Made by a program: the position numbers and the translations under genes | In this document: positions 1 to 5,615 of the stretch, in pieces | Layout of the letters: the number at the start of each line of letters is the position of its first letter | Numbering within the stretch: position 1 is the first letter of the stretch | Notes under the pieces: generated by a model | The model's database searches: none | Told to the model about the DNA's origin: nothing | Seen by the model: only the letters and a program-made list of their open reading frames with translations | From: Oscillospiraceae bacterium | GTDB lineage: Bacteria > Bacillota > Clostridia > Oscillospirales > Oscillospiraceae | Assembly (NCBI GenBank): GCA_029065305.1 | Contig: JAIEIQ010000057.1 | Location: forward strand, 1-8,839 | Length of the DNA stretch: 8,839 bases | Direction of reading: 5' to 3'

Positions 1-68
1 GGTACGGCAAGGACCACCCCAAGGACCCCACTCCTCCGTGGCGTCCTTGGGGTGGTCCTTGCCGTACC
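1..68. repeat. Inverted repeat at window edge (probable fold-back artefact)
   Basis: Positions 1-26 are the exact reverse complement of 43-68. After one mismatch (27/42), four more pairs form (28-31 with 38-41), leaving a 6-nt loop. The structure lies inside the creatininase-family coding region. It replaces the expected C-terminus with the mirror image of the preceding codons. A long hairpin exactly at a sequence end, within a conserved gene, is typical of chimeric reads or of assembly folding back at a contig end. A real hairpin in the genome is less likely. Confidence 0.85.
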
Positions 69-711
69 AGCCGTTGTCCACCATCTGCCGGTTGGTGCGG
101 GGCAGCAGCACGTCGACGCCCTTGAAGCTGACCCGGCGCAGCCCGGTGCATTTGAGGTTTTCGGTGGGGTCGTGGGCCTCCTCGTCCTCGCTGATCGCGC
201 TCCGGTCCACCAGAGACGGGTCCACCGCCAGAACGGCGGCAGTCTCCTGGCCCGCCCCGTGGCCGCCCTTCCAGGCGGGGTTGAGCTCGCCGGCGGTAAC
301 CCACCAGTTGATGATCACACTCACCGCGCCCTTCTTATCCAGATAGCTGGCGGCTTTATCCAGCGCGTGGGTGTTGCCGCCGTGGCCGTTGAGCATGATG
401 AACCGGCGGACGCCCCACTGGTACAGGCAGTCGCAGATCCGCTCCACCGTCGCGCAGAGGAGGTCGCTGCCGATGGAGATGGCCCCGGGAAAATCCAGGT
501 GCCAGTCGCAGTCGCCGTAGGGCAGCGTCGGCAGAAGCATGACATCGGACTTCTCCTCAATCAGCTCCAGCAGCTTCATGGGAATCAGCGTGTCTGTCCC
601 CAGGGGGTTGTGCCGCCCGTGGCATTCGATGCTGCCCGTGGTGAGGACCACCATATCATGGGTTTGAAAGTACGCTTCCGCTTGTTTCCAGTTCATATGT
701 GCCAGTCTCAT
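1..711 (-). CDS. Creatininase-family metal-dependent amidohydrolase, C-terminus missing
   Basis: This is a cytosolic creatininase-superfamily hydrolase, a fold that uses two divalent metals to cleave cyclic or linear amides. The substrate cannot be told from sequence. The family signature is GSIECHGRH followed by PLGTD, giving likely metal ligands E29, H31 and D40. The second signature NGHGGN holds H110, and GQET holds E156. True creatininases usually carry an acidic residue after the H-x of the NGH motif; here it is NGHGG, as in many creatininase-like enzymes of other function. The ATG at 711 is preceded by GGAGGG at good spacing. 237 codons are visible, and the family is usually about 250-260 residues. 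The reading frame runs off the left edge. Its last residues, after the conserved HPKDATEEWG stretch, fall in an inverted repeat and are probably not genuine. It has its own promoter, so it is likely transcribed separately from the aminotransferase-like gene upstream. Confidence 0.88.
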   Translation of the reverse strand, partial: MRLAHMNWKQAEAYFQTHDMVVLTTGSIECHGRHNPLGTDTLIPMKLLELIEEKSDVMLLPTLPYGDCDWHLDFPGAISIGSDLLCATVERICDCLYQWGVRRFIMLNGHGGNTHALDKAASYLDKKGAVSVIINWWVTAGELNPAWKGGHGAGQETAAVLAVDPSLVDRSAISEDEEAHDPTENLKCTGLRRVSFKGVDVLLPRTNRQMVDNGWYGKDHPKDATEEWGPWGGPCRT

Positions 712-743
712 AGCCGTCCCTCCATACTTTCACAATAAAATCA

Positions 744-779
744 TTTTCCGCGGCCGTCCGCGTGTTCCTCCGCGGAGAA
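744..779 (-). other. GC-rich hairpin in the leader of the creatininase-like gene
   Basis: In an otherwise AT-rich leader, TCCGCGG (747-753) pairs with CCGCGGA (770-776). The stem can be extended by A-T pairs with a one-base bulge. It would lie in the 5' untranslated RNA, roughly 10-40 nt after the predicted start of transcription. No uridine run follows it, so it is not a convincing terminator. A role in RNA stability or leader control is only a guess. Confidence 0.3.
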
Positions 780-792
780 ATAACTGTAGACC

Positions 793-821
793 ACTATACC
801 GCAGATTTCAGCAAAAATCAA
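793..821 (-). promoter_or_regulatory. Sigma-A-type promoter for the creatininase-like gene
   Basis: Read on the minus strand, a TTGATT -35 box (816-821) and a TATAGT -10 box (793-798) are separated by exactly 17 bp in AT-rich DNA. Transcription would start near 786, giving a leader of about 75 nt before the ATG at 711. The promoter lies 35 bp beyond the stop codon of the aminotransferase-like gene, so the two genes need not share a transcript. Confidence 0.65.
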
Positions 822-855
822 GTTATTATTTTAATTTCATATAAAATTATAGTAT

Positions 856-1944
856 TTACTTCTCTTCATAGAACAGAGCTGCCGCCGCCGCGATGCGCTC
901 CATATCCTCCGGCGTATACCGCTGGTCGCAGGGGAGGGAGAGCACGTGGTCATAAATATACTGCGCCTGAGGGCACTCGGAGGTATCCGCCAGGGGGCTC
1001 TTGCCCCAGTAGGCCGTTGTGTGGATCCCCCGCTCCCCCAAAAACGTCTGAAGCGCGTCCCGGCGCTCCGCCAGGACGGTAAAGTGGCTGGGCACCGCCG
1101 CCTCCTCCAGCGCCGGAAACACCGGGACGCAGAGCGGGGTCCGGGGAAACGCCTCCAGCAGCCGCCGGTAGTTTTCGCGCCGGAGCCGCCGGTGCTCCTC
1201 CACCGGAAAATGGTTCATCACCCAAATTGACTCCGGGTCGCTCTCATAGCAGTCAAACATCTGCCGCAGAAGCATCTCCGCCTGCCGGAACGTCACCGCC
1301 GCCGCCTCCAGCTCCGCCCTCGGCACACTGCCCGGCTCCGCCGCGCTCCTCTTCTTGACAGCCATGGCGCTCCGCCGCATCTCCAAATGCCCCCTGTGGC
1401 AGGGCAGCAGCGCCGGGGCCAGCCGGCCTTGACGCTTGATCAGAAATCCGCCGGAGGGCACGCCGATCCATTTCCGCATACTCCCGGCAATATAATCCGC
1501 CTCCGGCGCAATGCCGTCCAGAGAGAGCACGGAGTGGGTGGCATCCTCCAAAACGCAGATCCCCCGCTCTCTGCACTCGCGCACAAATGCGCGGTCATAC
1601 CGGCTGAAGCCATAGTAGCCGCAGAGGTTCAGCACGCTGATCTCCTCCAGCGCCGCCGGGTCCCAAACCGGAGCCATGGAGCGGTCCACCTCGTAGAACT
1701 TCAGCCGGTAGCCGGCCTTGGCGTAGGGCGCCAGCACAGTCCCGCAGGTGTAGGCCGGGACATAGGCGACCCGTTTCCGGTCCCTCCGCTTCCAGTCCTC
1801 CAGCGCGCAGAGGATGCCGCAGCGCCCGGACATCAGGAAGCGAAGCTCCCCCTCCTCCGGTGTGAGCCGCGTGAAAAAGTGGTTCTCCTCCGGTGCAAGC
1901 GCCTCAGTCTCAAAATATCCCCCCAGCTCTGGCAATCCTGACAT
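856..1944 (-). CDS. DegT/DnrJ/EryC1/StrS-like PLP-dependent aminotransferase, substrate unknown
   Basis: This is a fold-type I PLP enzyme of the DegT/DnrJ/EryC1/StrS kind, whose members mostly aminate keto sugars in surface glycan or antibiotic pathways. 362 residues from the ATG at 1944 match the family's usual 360-400. SGRCG near residue 39 sits where the phosphate-binding segment is expected. EDATH gives D134, which should pair with the pyridine nitrogen. GSMRKW followed by PSGG places K158 at the PLP-lysine position. That context differs from the common S-x-H-x-x-K-x-L/M motif, which suggests a divergent branch. The ATG at 1944 is chosen over an in-frame TTG at 1965. The TTG would lie only about 8 nt from the predicted transcription start and has no ribosome site, whereas AAGG and GGGCGG precede the ATG. 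No sugar-pathway genes are adjacent, so its role stays open. Fold call confident, function not. Confidence 0.75.
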   Translation of the reverse strand: MSGLPELGGYFETEALAPEENHFFTRLTPEEGELRFLMSGRCGILCALEDWKRRDRKRVAYVPAYTCGTVLAPYAKAGYRLKFYEVDRSMAPVWDPAALEEISVLNLCGYYGFSRYDRAFVRECRERGICVLEDATHSVLSLDGIAPEADYIAGSMRKWIGVPSGGFLIKRQGRLAPALLPCHRGHLEMRRSAMAVKKRSAAEPGSVPRAELEAAAVTFRQAEMLLRQMFDCYESDPESIWVMNHFPVEEHRRLRRENYRRLLEAFPRTPLCVPVFPALEEAAVPSHFTVLAERRDALQTFLGERGIHTTAYWGKSPLADTSECPQAQYIYDHVLSLPCDQRYTPEDMERIAAAAALFYEEK

Positions 1945-1963
1945 ATAACCGCCCGCCTTTCCC

Positions 1964-1996
1964 AATAAATATAGTTAATACTATACTATATTTATT
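1964..1996. promoter_or_regulatory. 12-bp perfect palindrome, candidate operator
   Basis: AATAAATATAGT (1964-1975) and its exact reverse complement (1985-1996) flank a 9-nt spacer that itself carries ATAGT/ACTAT symmetry. One arm lies just upstream of the -10 box and the other over the predicted start of transcription. Only one arm would be transcribed, so it cannot act as an RNA hairpin. A DNA-binding site for a dimeric repressor is the more natural reading. The low complexity of AT-rich DNA lowers certainty. Confidence 0.45.
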
Positions 1997-2009
1997 ATAC
2001 TATTGTCAA
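1980..2009 (-). promoter_or_regulatory. Sigma-A-type promoter for the aminotransferase-like gene
   Basis: On the minus strand a perfect TTGACA -35 box (2004-2009) is followed after 18 bp by TATAGT (1980-1985). A second TATAGT copy overlaps at 1985-1990 but its 13-bp spacing is too short. Transcription would start near 1973, giving a leader of about 29 nt before the ATG at 1944. The promoter lies directly beyond the terminator of the symporter gene, so this is an independent unit. Confidence 0.7.
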
Positions 2010-2032
2010 CACTTTATTCTTATCCGCCGCCC

Positions 2033-2072
2033 AAAAAAGACAACATCCCCCAACCAACCGGTTGGGGGATGT
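2033..2072 (-). terminator. Intrinsic terminator after the symporter gene
   Basis: A perfect 13-bp stem (2043-2055 with 2060-2072) encloses a 4-nt loop. On the minus strand it is followed four bases later by six T residues (2033-2038). It lies about 30 bp beyond the symporter stop codon and closes the regulator-symporter operon. The stem is nearly symmetric, but there is no U run on the plus strand, so it is a one-way terminator. Confidence 0.92.
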
Positions 2073-2101
2073 CAGCGTTGACAATCCGGCAAGCGCGCTC
2101 G

Positions 2102-3547
2102 TTACGCCGCCTTTTTGGACTCCAGGAATACCGAGGGGCTCTTCTGATACGTGGCCAGGCTGACCCCCACCAGGGCGATGGCGCAGGCGATGGTCCCCGG
2201 CACGGTGGAGCCCAGGCCCAGGGGCTCGCCCATGAGCTTCCAGCCGATGCAGACCACAAAGCCGCTGGCCATGCCGGCGATGATGCCCTGCTTGGTGGCC
2301 TTCCGCCAGAACAGGGCCGCGAAGGCCGGCAGGCCCGCTGCAGCCGCGTAGAAGCTCCAGGCGAACATGAGGATATTGTAGGCGTTTTTGATGTACAGGG
2401 CGATGACCAGGGCCCCCAGGGGCAGGATGATGGAGAAAATGCGGGAGAGAAGGATCTCCGTCTGATCCTTCATCCTGGGAAAGAAGGTCTTGCCGATATC
2501 GTGAACGCAGGTCTGGACGGACACCAGCAGATAGCTGTCCGCCGTGGACATGATCACCGACAGCAGGCCCGCCAGCGCCAGGCCCGTGAGCCCGATGGGC
2601 AGGACGTGGATAGCCAGGGCGGGAACCACCGCGTCGGTGCTGCCATACTGGGCCAGCACGTCGCTGCCGATGACCTGATGGGCGGAGATGCCCATGAAGA
2701 ACATCAGGGCGATGGTCACGGCGTAGACGGCGGTGCCCAGGAACATGCCCTTTTTCGCCGCTTTCCGGTCCTTGGCCGCAAGGGCTCGCTGCCACATCTC
2801 CGCCCCTGCCATGGTGAAGACCAGATAGGTGAGAATGTCCCCCACGATGCTGCCGTTGATGTAGGGCTTCACCAGCGCCGGGTCCAGATTGGCCGCGAAG
2901 GTGGAGAAGCCGCCGATGTGGAACAGGGTGGCCCCGGGGATGAGGAAGTAGACGAAAATGAGGAGCATATAGAACTGGAGCACATCCGTATACACCACCC
3001 CGAAGAGGCCGGAGGAGGCGGTGTAGATCATGAAGATGATGCAGGCGATGAGGGCCCCCGCCTCGTAGGACAGGCCCACCTGATTGCCCAGCATGTTGAT
3101 GATGGTGGCGGTGGCCGTCACCTGGGAGGCGACGGTGCCCATCATGGTAAAGGCCACCATGGCCGCCAGCAGGAGCTTGGCCGTCCTGCCGAACCGCCGG
3201 TCAAAGAGGTCCGGGATGGAGGTCACGCCGTAGCGCATGCCGATGTCGGAGATCCGGCCGGAGATGCCGGAGAAGATGAACATCCCCAGCACATAGGGCA
3301 CAGCGGTGATCACCGCCTTGGTGCCGCTGGAGTAGGCCACCCCGGCCCGGCCCATGAGGCCGCTGCCGCCGATGATGGTGGCGCAGACCGTAGCCATCAT
3401 CACCCAGGGGCCCAGGGACCGGCCGGCCACGTAGTAGTCGCCGGTGTTTTTGATCCGCTTCATGAAGTACACGCCCACCGCCACCATGGATACCAGATAG
3501 GCGCCGATGATAAAGAGGTCAATTACGCTCAGTTGGGTATGATCCAT
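2102..3547 (-). CDS. Sodium:solute symporter (SSS family)
   Basis: This is an inner-membrane secondary transporter that imports an organic solute with Na+, of the SSS (solute:sodium symporter, TC 2.A.21) family. 481 residues with about 13 hydrophobic segments fit the LeuT-like fold. GDYYVAGRSLGPW (residues 36-48) is the family's signature after helix 1. GLLSVIMSTADSYLL holds S334 and T335 at the place of the conserved serine/threonine pair that binds Na+ in PutP and vSGLT. AEMWQRALAAKDRKAA is the usual cytoplasmic loop. The ATG at 3547 has AAAGGA 7 nt upstream. The gene starts 36 bp after the GntR/RCK_C regulator ends and shares its transcript. The substrate is not evident: proline, betaine, pantothenate, sugars and acids are all transported by relatives. 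A BusR-like regulator next door makes a compatible osmolyte an attractive guess, but only a guess. Confidence 0.92.
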   Translation of the reverse strand: MDHTQLSVIDLFIIGAYLVSMVAVGVYFMKRIKNTGDYYVAGRSLGPWVMMATVCATIIGGSGLMGRAGVAYSSGTKAVITAVPYVLGMFIFSGISGRISDIGMRYGVTSIPDLFDRRFGRTAKLLLAAMVAFTMMGTVASQVTATATIINMLGNQVGLSYEAGALIACIIFMIYTASSGLFGVVYTDVLQFYMLLIFVYFLIPGATLFHIGGFSTFAANLDPALVKPYINGSIVGDILTYLVFTMAGAEMWQRALAAKDRKAAKKGMFLGTAVYAVTIALMFFMGISAHQVIGSDVLAQYGSTDAVVPALAIHVLPIGLTGLALAGLLSVIMSTADSYLLVSVQTCVHDIGKTFFPRMKDQTEILLSRIFSIILPLGALVIALYIKNAYNILMFAWSFYAAAAGLPAFAALFWRKATKQGIIAGMASGFVVCIGWKLMGEPLGLGSTVPGTIACAIALVGVSLATYQKSPSVFLESKKAA

Positions 3548-3583
3548 AGAACCGTCCTTTCTGTCCGCTCAGGTTTTTCGCTC

Positions 3584-4216
3584 TCACACTGTCCGGGGGA
3601 GGCCGAGAAACCGCTCCGCCGCCGCCGGCGCGTCGGGCCCGCCCACAAAGAGGACCATGTCCCCGGCGTAAAGCTCCGCGTCGGGCCCCGGGGAGACGAT
3701 CGTCTCCTGGGACCGGCGGATGGCTACGATGGTGGCCCCGGTGCCCTGCCAGAACCGCAGCTCCCGCAGGCTCTTCCCTGCGGCCCCGGACCCCTCCGGC
3801 ACCCGCAGCTCATACTGGGGCAGGGCCCACTGGGACCGGGTGGGGTGGAGGCGGGCGGTCATCAGCTGGCTCCCGGCCTCCATCATCTCTCTGCCCAGCT
3901 CGCTGTACCGCTCGTAGAGGTCCCGGAACCGCTCGTACCGCTCCAGTTCATCCTGACGGCTGCGCAGGAGCTCCAGATACCGCCGGGCGTTGTCTCGGGA
4001 GAGGACCACCACGCCGCTCTTTTCCCGGACCTCCACCACCTTCATATTCGCCAGCAGCCGCAGGGCCTTGCGCACCGTCTCCGGGGAGACGGCGTACTCC
4101 GAGGCCAGCAGGGACCGGCCCGACAGCCGCTGCCGCTCCTCCAGCTCGCCGGCGGCGATCTTCTCCGCCAGATCCAGGGCAATCCGCAGATACTGGGGGA
4201 ACACATCCGTATCCAT
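3584..4216 (-). CDS. BusR-like GntR transcriptional regulator with C-terminal RCK_C domain
   Basis: This is a cytosolic DNA-binding regulator. Residues about 6-75 form a GntR-type winged helix (S-x-R-x-LA-x-x-Y-x-VS-x-x-TVRKAL, then a wing around VREKSGVVV). Residues 76-120 are a charged, helical, coiled-coil-like segment rich in E, R and L. Residues about 130-206 match an RCK_C/TrkA-C fold, with GKSLREL, then IVAIRR, and finally AGDMVLFVG. Domain order and length (210 residues) match BusR of streptococci and lactococci (about 205 residues). BusR binds c-di-AMP through RCK_C and represses a betaine transporter. Here the adjacent target is an SSS symporter instead of an ABC transporter. The ATG at 4216 has AAAGGAG 9 nt upstream. 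Its promoter overlaps inverted repeats, consistent with autorepression. The c-di-AMP ligand is inferred from architecture; binding residues cannot be confirmed by eye. Confidence 0.85.
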   Translation of the reverse strand: MDTDVFPQYLRIALDLAEKIAAGELEERQRLSGRSLLASEYAVSPETVRKALRLLANMKVVEVREKSGVVVLSRDNARRYLELLRSRQDELERYERFRDLYERYSELGREMMEAGSQLMTARLHPTRSQWALPQYELRVPEGSGAAGKSLRELRFWQGTGATIVAIRRSQETIVSPGPDAELYAGDMVLFVGGPDAPAAAERFLGLPRTV

Positions 4217-4249
4217 GGTACTTCGCTCCTTTGCCGGTTGATTTATTCC

Positions 4250-4279
4250 ATTATACCATCTGACAACTTAATTTGTCAA
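4250..4279 (-). promoter_or_regulatory. Consensus sigma-A promoter of the regulator-symporter operon
   Basis: On the minus strand a perfect TTGACA -35 (4274-4279) and a perfect TATAAT -10 (4250-4255) are separated by 18 bp. Transcription would start near 4243, giving a leader of about 27 nt. Such a strong promoter usually needs repression, which fits the overlapping operator-like repeats and the repressor-type gene it drives. Confidence 0.88.
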
Positions 4280-4294
4280 GAAAGATGTCAGATG
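4257..4294. promoter_or_regulatory. Nested inverted repeats, candidate operator of the BusR-like regulator
   Basis: CATCTGACA (4257-4265) and its exact reverse complement TGTCAGATG (4286-4294) are 20 bp apart. Nested inside is a second inverted repeat, TGACAA (4261-4266) with TTGTCA (4273-4278), which covers the -35 box. A further GATGTCA copy overlaps at 4291-4297, so TGTCA/TGACA half-sites occur four times in about 40 bp. BusR is known to bind a bipartite site with widely separated parts, so this layout is suggestive. Binding is inferred, not shown. Confidence 0.6.
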
Positions 4295-4316
4295 TCACAA
4301 GGGCTAGAAAAAGCGC

Positions 4317-4353
4317 AAAAAAACAGAGCCGCTCCCGATTGGGAGCGGACCTG
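4317..4353 (-). terminator. Intrinsic terminator after the FecR lipoprotein gene
   Basis: An 8-bp GC-rich stem (4329-4336 with 4341-4348) has a 4-nt loop and an outer CAG/CTG pairing (4324-4326 with 4351-4353). On the minus strand it is followed by seven T residues (4317-4323). It begins 8 bp after the lipoprotein stop codon and ends the phosphorelay operon, just before the promoter of the next unit. Confidence 0.93.
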
Positions 4354-4361
4354 TTGTTACA

Positions 4362-5582
4362 TCAGGACAGCCAGGACTCCAGATGGCTGGTATCCGTAAA
4401 GTCGTACCAGTTGTCCCAGCCGACGTCGTTGATGAAGCTATGGCTGGGCATTTCAAATCTGGTGACCATATCCTCACCCACCTGGCTGGTGGTCCCGGTA
4501 TCGGCGTCATACCGGAACAGCAGGTACCCATGGCGGTCCACGCCTTGTCTTTTCAAGATCAGCGTCGGCGCGGAGAATTCACTCTCCTGGTACAGCGCAT
4601 ATTTGTAGCCTGTGTATTTCGCGTACGATCCAGTAGCGTGTCCGTCCGCATCCGAGTTATAAGTATAAGATTTCCCCTGCTCCAGGATAGCTTTGTATTG
4701 CTCCAAGATAACCGAGTTGGACGTCTGTCCGGCGTCTTCTTCTGCCGGGACGGGCTCCTCGTCTGCCGGGGTAGGCTCTTCATCTTCCGGAGCGGGCTCC
4801 TCGTCTGCCGGAGCAGGTTCTTCATCTGCCGGAGCAGGCTCCTCGTCTGCCGGGGCAGGCTCCTCATCGGTCGGAGCGGTCTCCGGCGGCTCTGTGACCT
4901 CGGGCTCCTCCGGCTCCTCGGGCTGGAGCGACTCCATTATCTCGGTATCCTCTTCAATTTCCGTCATCACGAAGGCGGGAACGTCCTCCTCGCTGAAGTC
5001 CTCGATAATGATAGAGGCCGTGCCCTCGCTGAGGGTCATTCTGGCCACCTGTCCGGCGGTCAGCATCTCGGACGCCAGGGCATTGCTGTCCCCGCCCAGA
5101 ACGCTGCACTCCACTTTTCCGCGCAGAAGGTAAACGTGCATCAGACTGTCATCTTCCACGTATACCCATCCGCAGGTGCCCCGGATGCCCACGAGCATGG
5201 TGGACGTGCGGATATTCATCGTCTCGTCCTCCGCCAAAGGCTCGGTAACATTGAAGAACAGTCCGCCGGACTGGACGCAGAGCTCCAGCAGTTTGTCGCG
5301 CTTGACGATTTCGACTTCACTGTCCTCATCCATTTTGGCCAGCTTTGTTTCATCCAGGTCGATCCATCCGTAGCTCTCCCCCTGGGTGGCGACCCCATAC
5401 CCGCTGTACAGTCCAAGATTTTCTATAAGGGCCACGGGCGCGCCGTCTGTATTATTGACGGATACGGCTCCCTCGGTTCTGACCAGGTGCATGGTAGCAG
5501 CCGTCTCTTTACTGCCGCAGGCGGGCACCAGCAGGATCAGTACAAGGAAAAACAGGAAAACAGAAGTATTCTTTCGATTCAC
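4362..5582 (-). CDS. FecR-domain lipoprotein with tandem-repeat acidic/proline linker
   Basis: This is a probable membrane-anchored surface protein. The N-terminus has NRKN, a hydrophobic stretch (residues 8-21) and the lipobox VPAC, with C22 as the lipidated residue. Residues about 30-200 resemble a FecR domain; MLVGIRGTCGW (residues about 129-139) fits its most conserved stretch, around V-x-G-x-RGT. Residues about 205-290 are acidic and Pro-rich, including six 7-residue DEEPAPA-type repeats, likely a cell-wall-spanning linker. The last 110 or so residues form a Tyr/Trp-rich domain (YDADTGTT, DNWYDF) that I do not recognise. The start is GTG at 5582, since a stop codon directly precedes it. 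Its ribosome site is poor, so translation may depend on the kinase gene ending 33 bp upstream. In Gram-negatives FecR signals to sigma factors; no sigma factor is present here, so an accessory sensory or structural role is inferred. Confidence 0.82.
   Translation of the reverse strand: MNRKNTSVFLFFLVLILLVPACGSKETAATMHLVRTEGAVSVNNTDGAPVALIENLGLYSGYGVATQGESYGWIDLDETKLAKMDEDSEVEIVKRDKLLELCVQSGGLFFNVTEPLAEDETMNIRTSTMLVGIRGTCGWVYVEDDSLMHVYLLRGKVECSVLGGDSNALASEMLTAGQVARMTLSEGTASIIIEDFSEEDVPAFVMTEIEEDTEIMESLQPEEPEEPEVTEPPETAPTDEEPAPADEEPAPADEEPAPADEEPAPEDEEPTPADEEPVPAEEDAGQTSNSVILEQYKAILEQGKSYTYNSDADGHATGSYAKYTGYKYALYQESEFSAPTLILKRQGVDRHGYLLFRYDADTGTTSQVGEDMVTRFEMPSHSFINDVGWDNWYDFTDTSHLESWLS
4741..4866 (-). 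repeat. Six tandem 21-bp repeats in the lipoprotein linker
   Basis: Six in-register 21-bp units (starting at 4741, 4762, 4783, 4804, 4825 and 4846) share a core like TCTGCCGGAGCAGGCTCCTC. A degenerate seventh follows at 4867. Each encodes one 7-residue Asp-Glu-Glu-Pro-type unit, so copy-number changes keep the frame. Units differ mostly at silent or conservative positions (P-A, P-T, P-V), showing selection on the protein. This is a likely site of length variation between strains. Confidence 0.93.
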
Positions 5583-5615
5583 TCAACACACACTCTTATC
5601 TTATGTTTTTATGTT

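Noticed and set aside
1..30. A natural C-terminus or frameshift of the creatininase-like gene
   Set aside because: The terminal residues are encoded by the mirror image of preceding codons, and no stop codon occurs before the edge. An artefact explains this better.
1945..1965. Upstream TTG start for the aminotransferase-like gene
   Set aside because: It would fall about 8 nt from the predicted transcription start with no ribosome site, and the extra residues are not needed for the fold.
2043..2072. The symmetric stem as a bidirectional terminator or transposon end
   Set aside because: A T-run exists only on the minus-strand side, there is no converging plus-strand gene, and no transposase or target duplication is seen.
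2003..4399. A very long plus-strand open frame (about 800 codons) opposite the symporter and regulator
   Set aside because: Its translation is rich in G, H, D, Q and R with no domain, and it lies antisense to two clear protein families. It is a by-product of GC-rich codon use.
4741..4887. Regular repeats as a possible CRISPR array
   Set aside because: Units are 21 bp, directly adjacent without spacers, and encode an in-frame amino-acid repeat.
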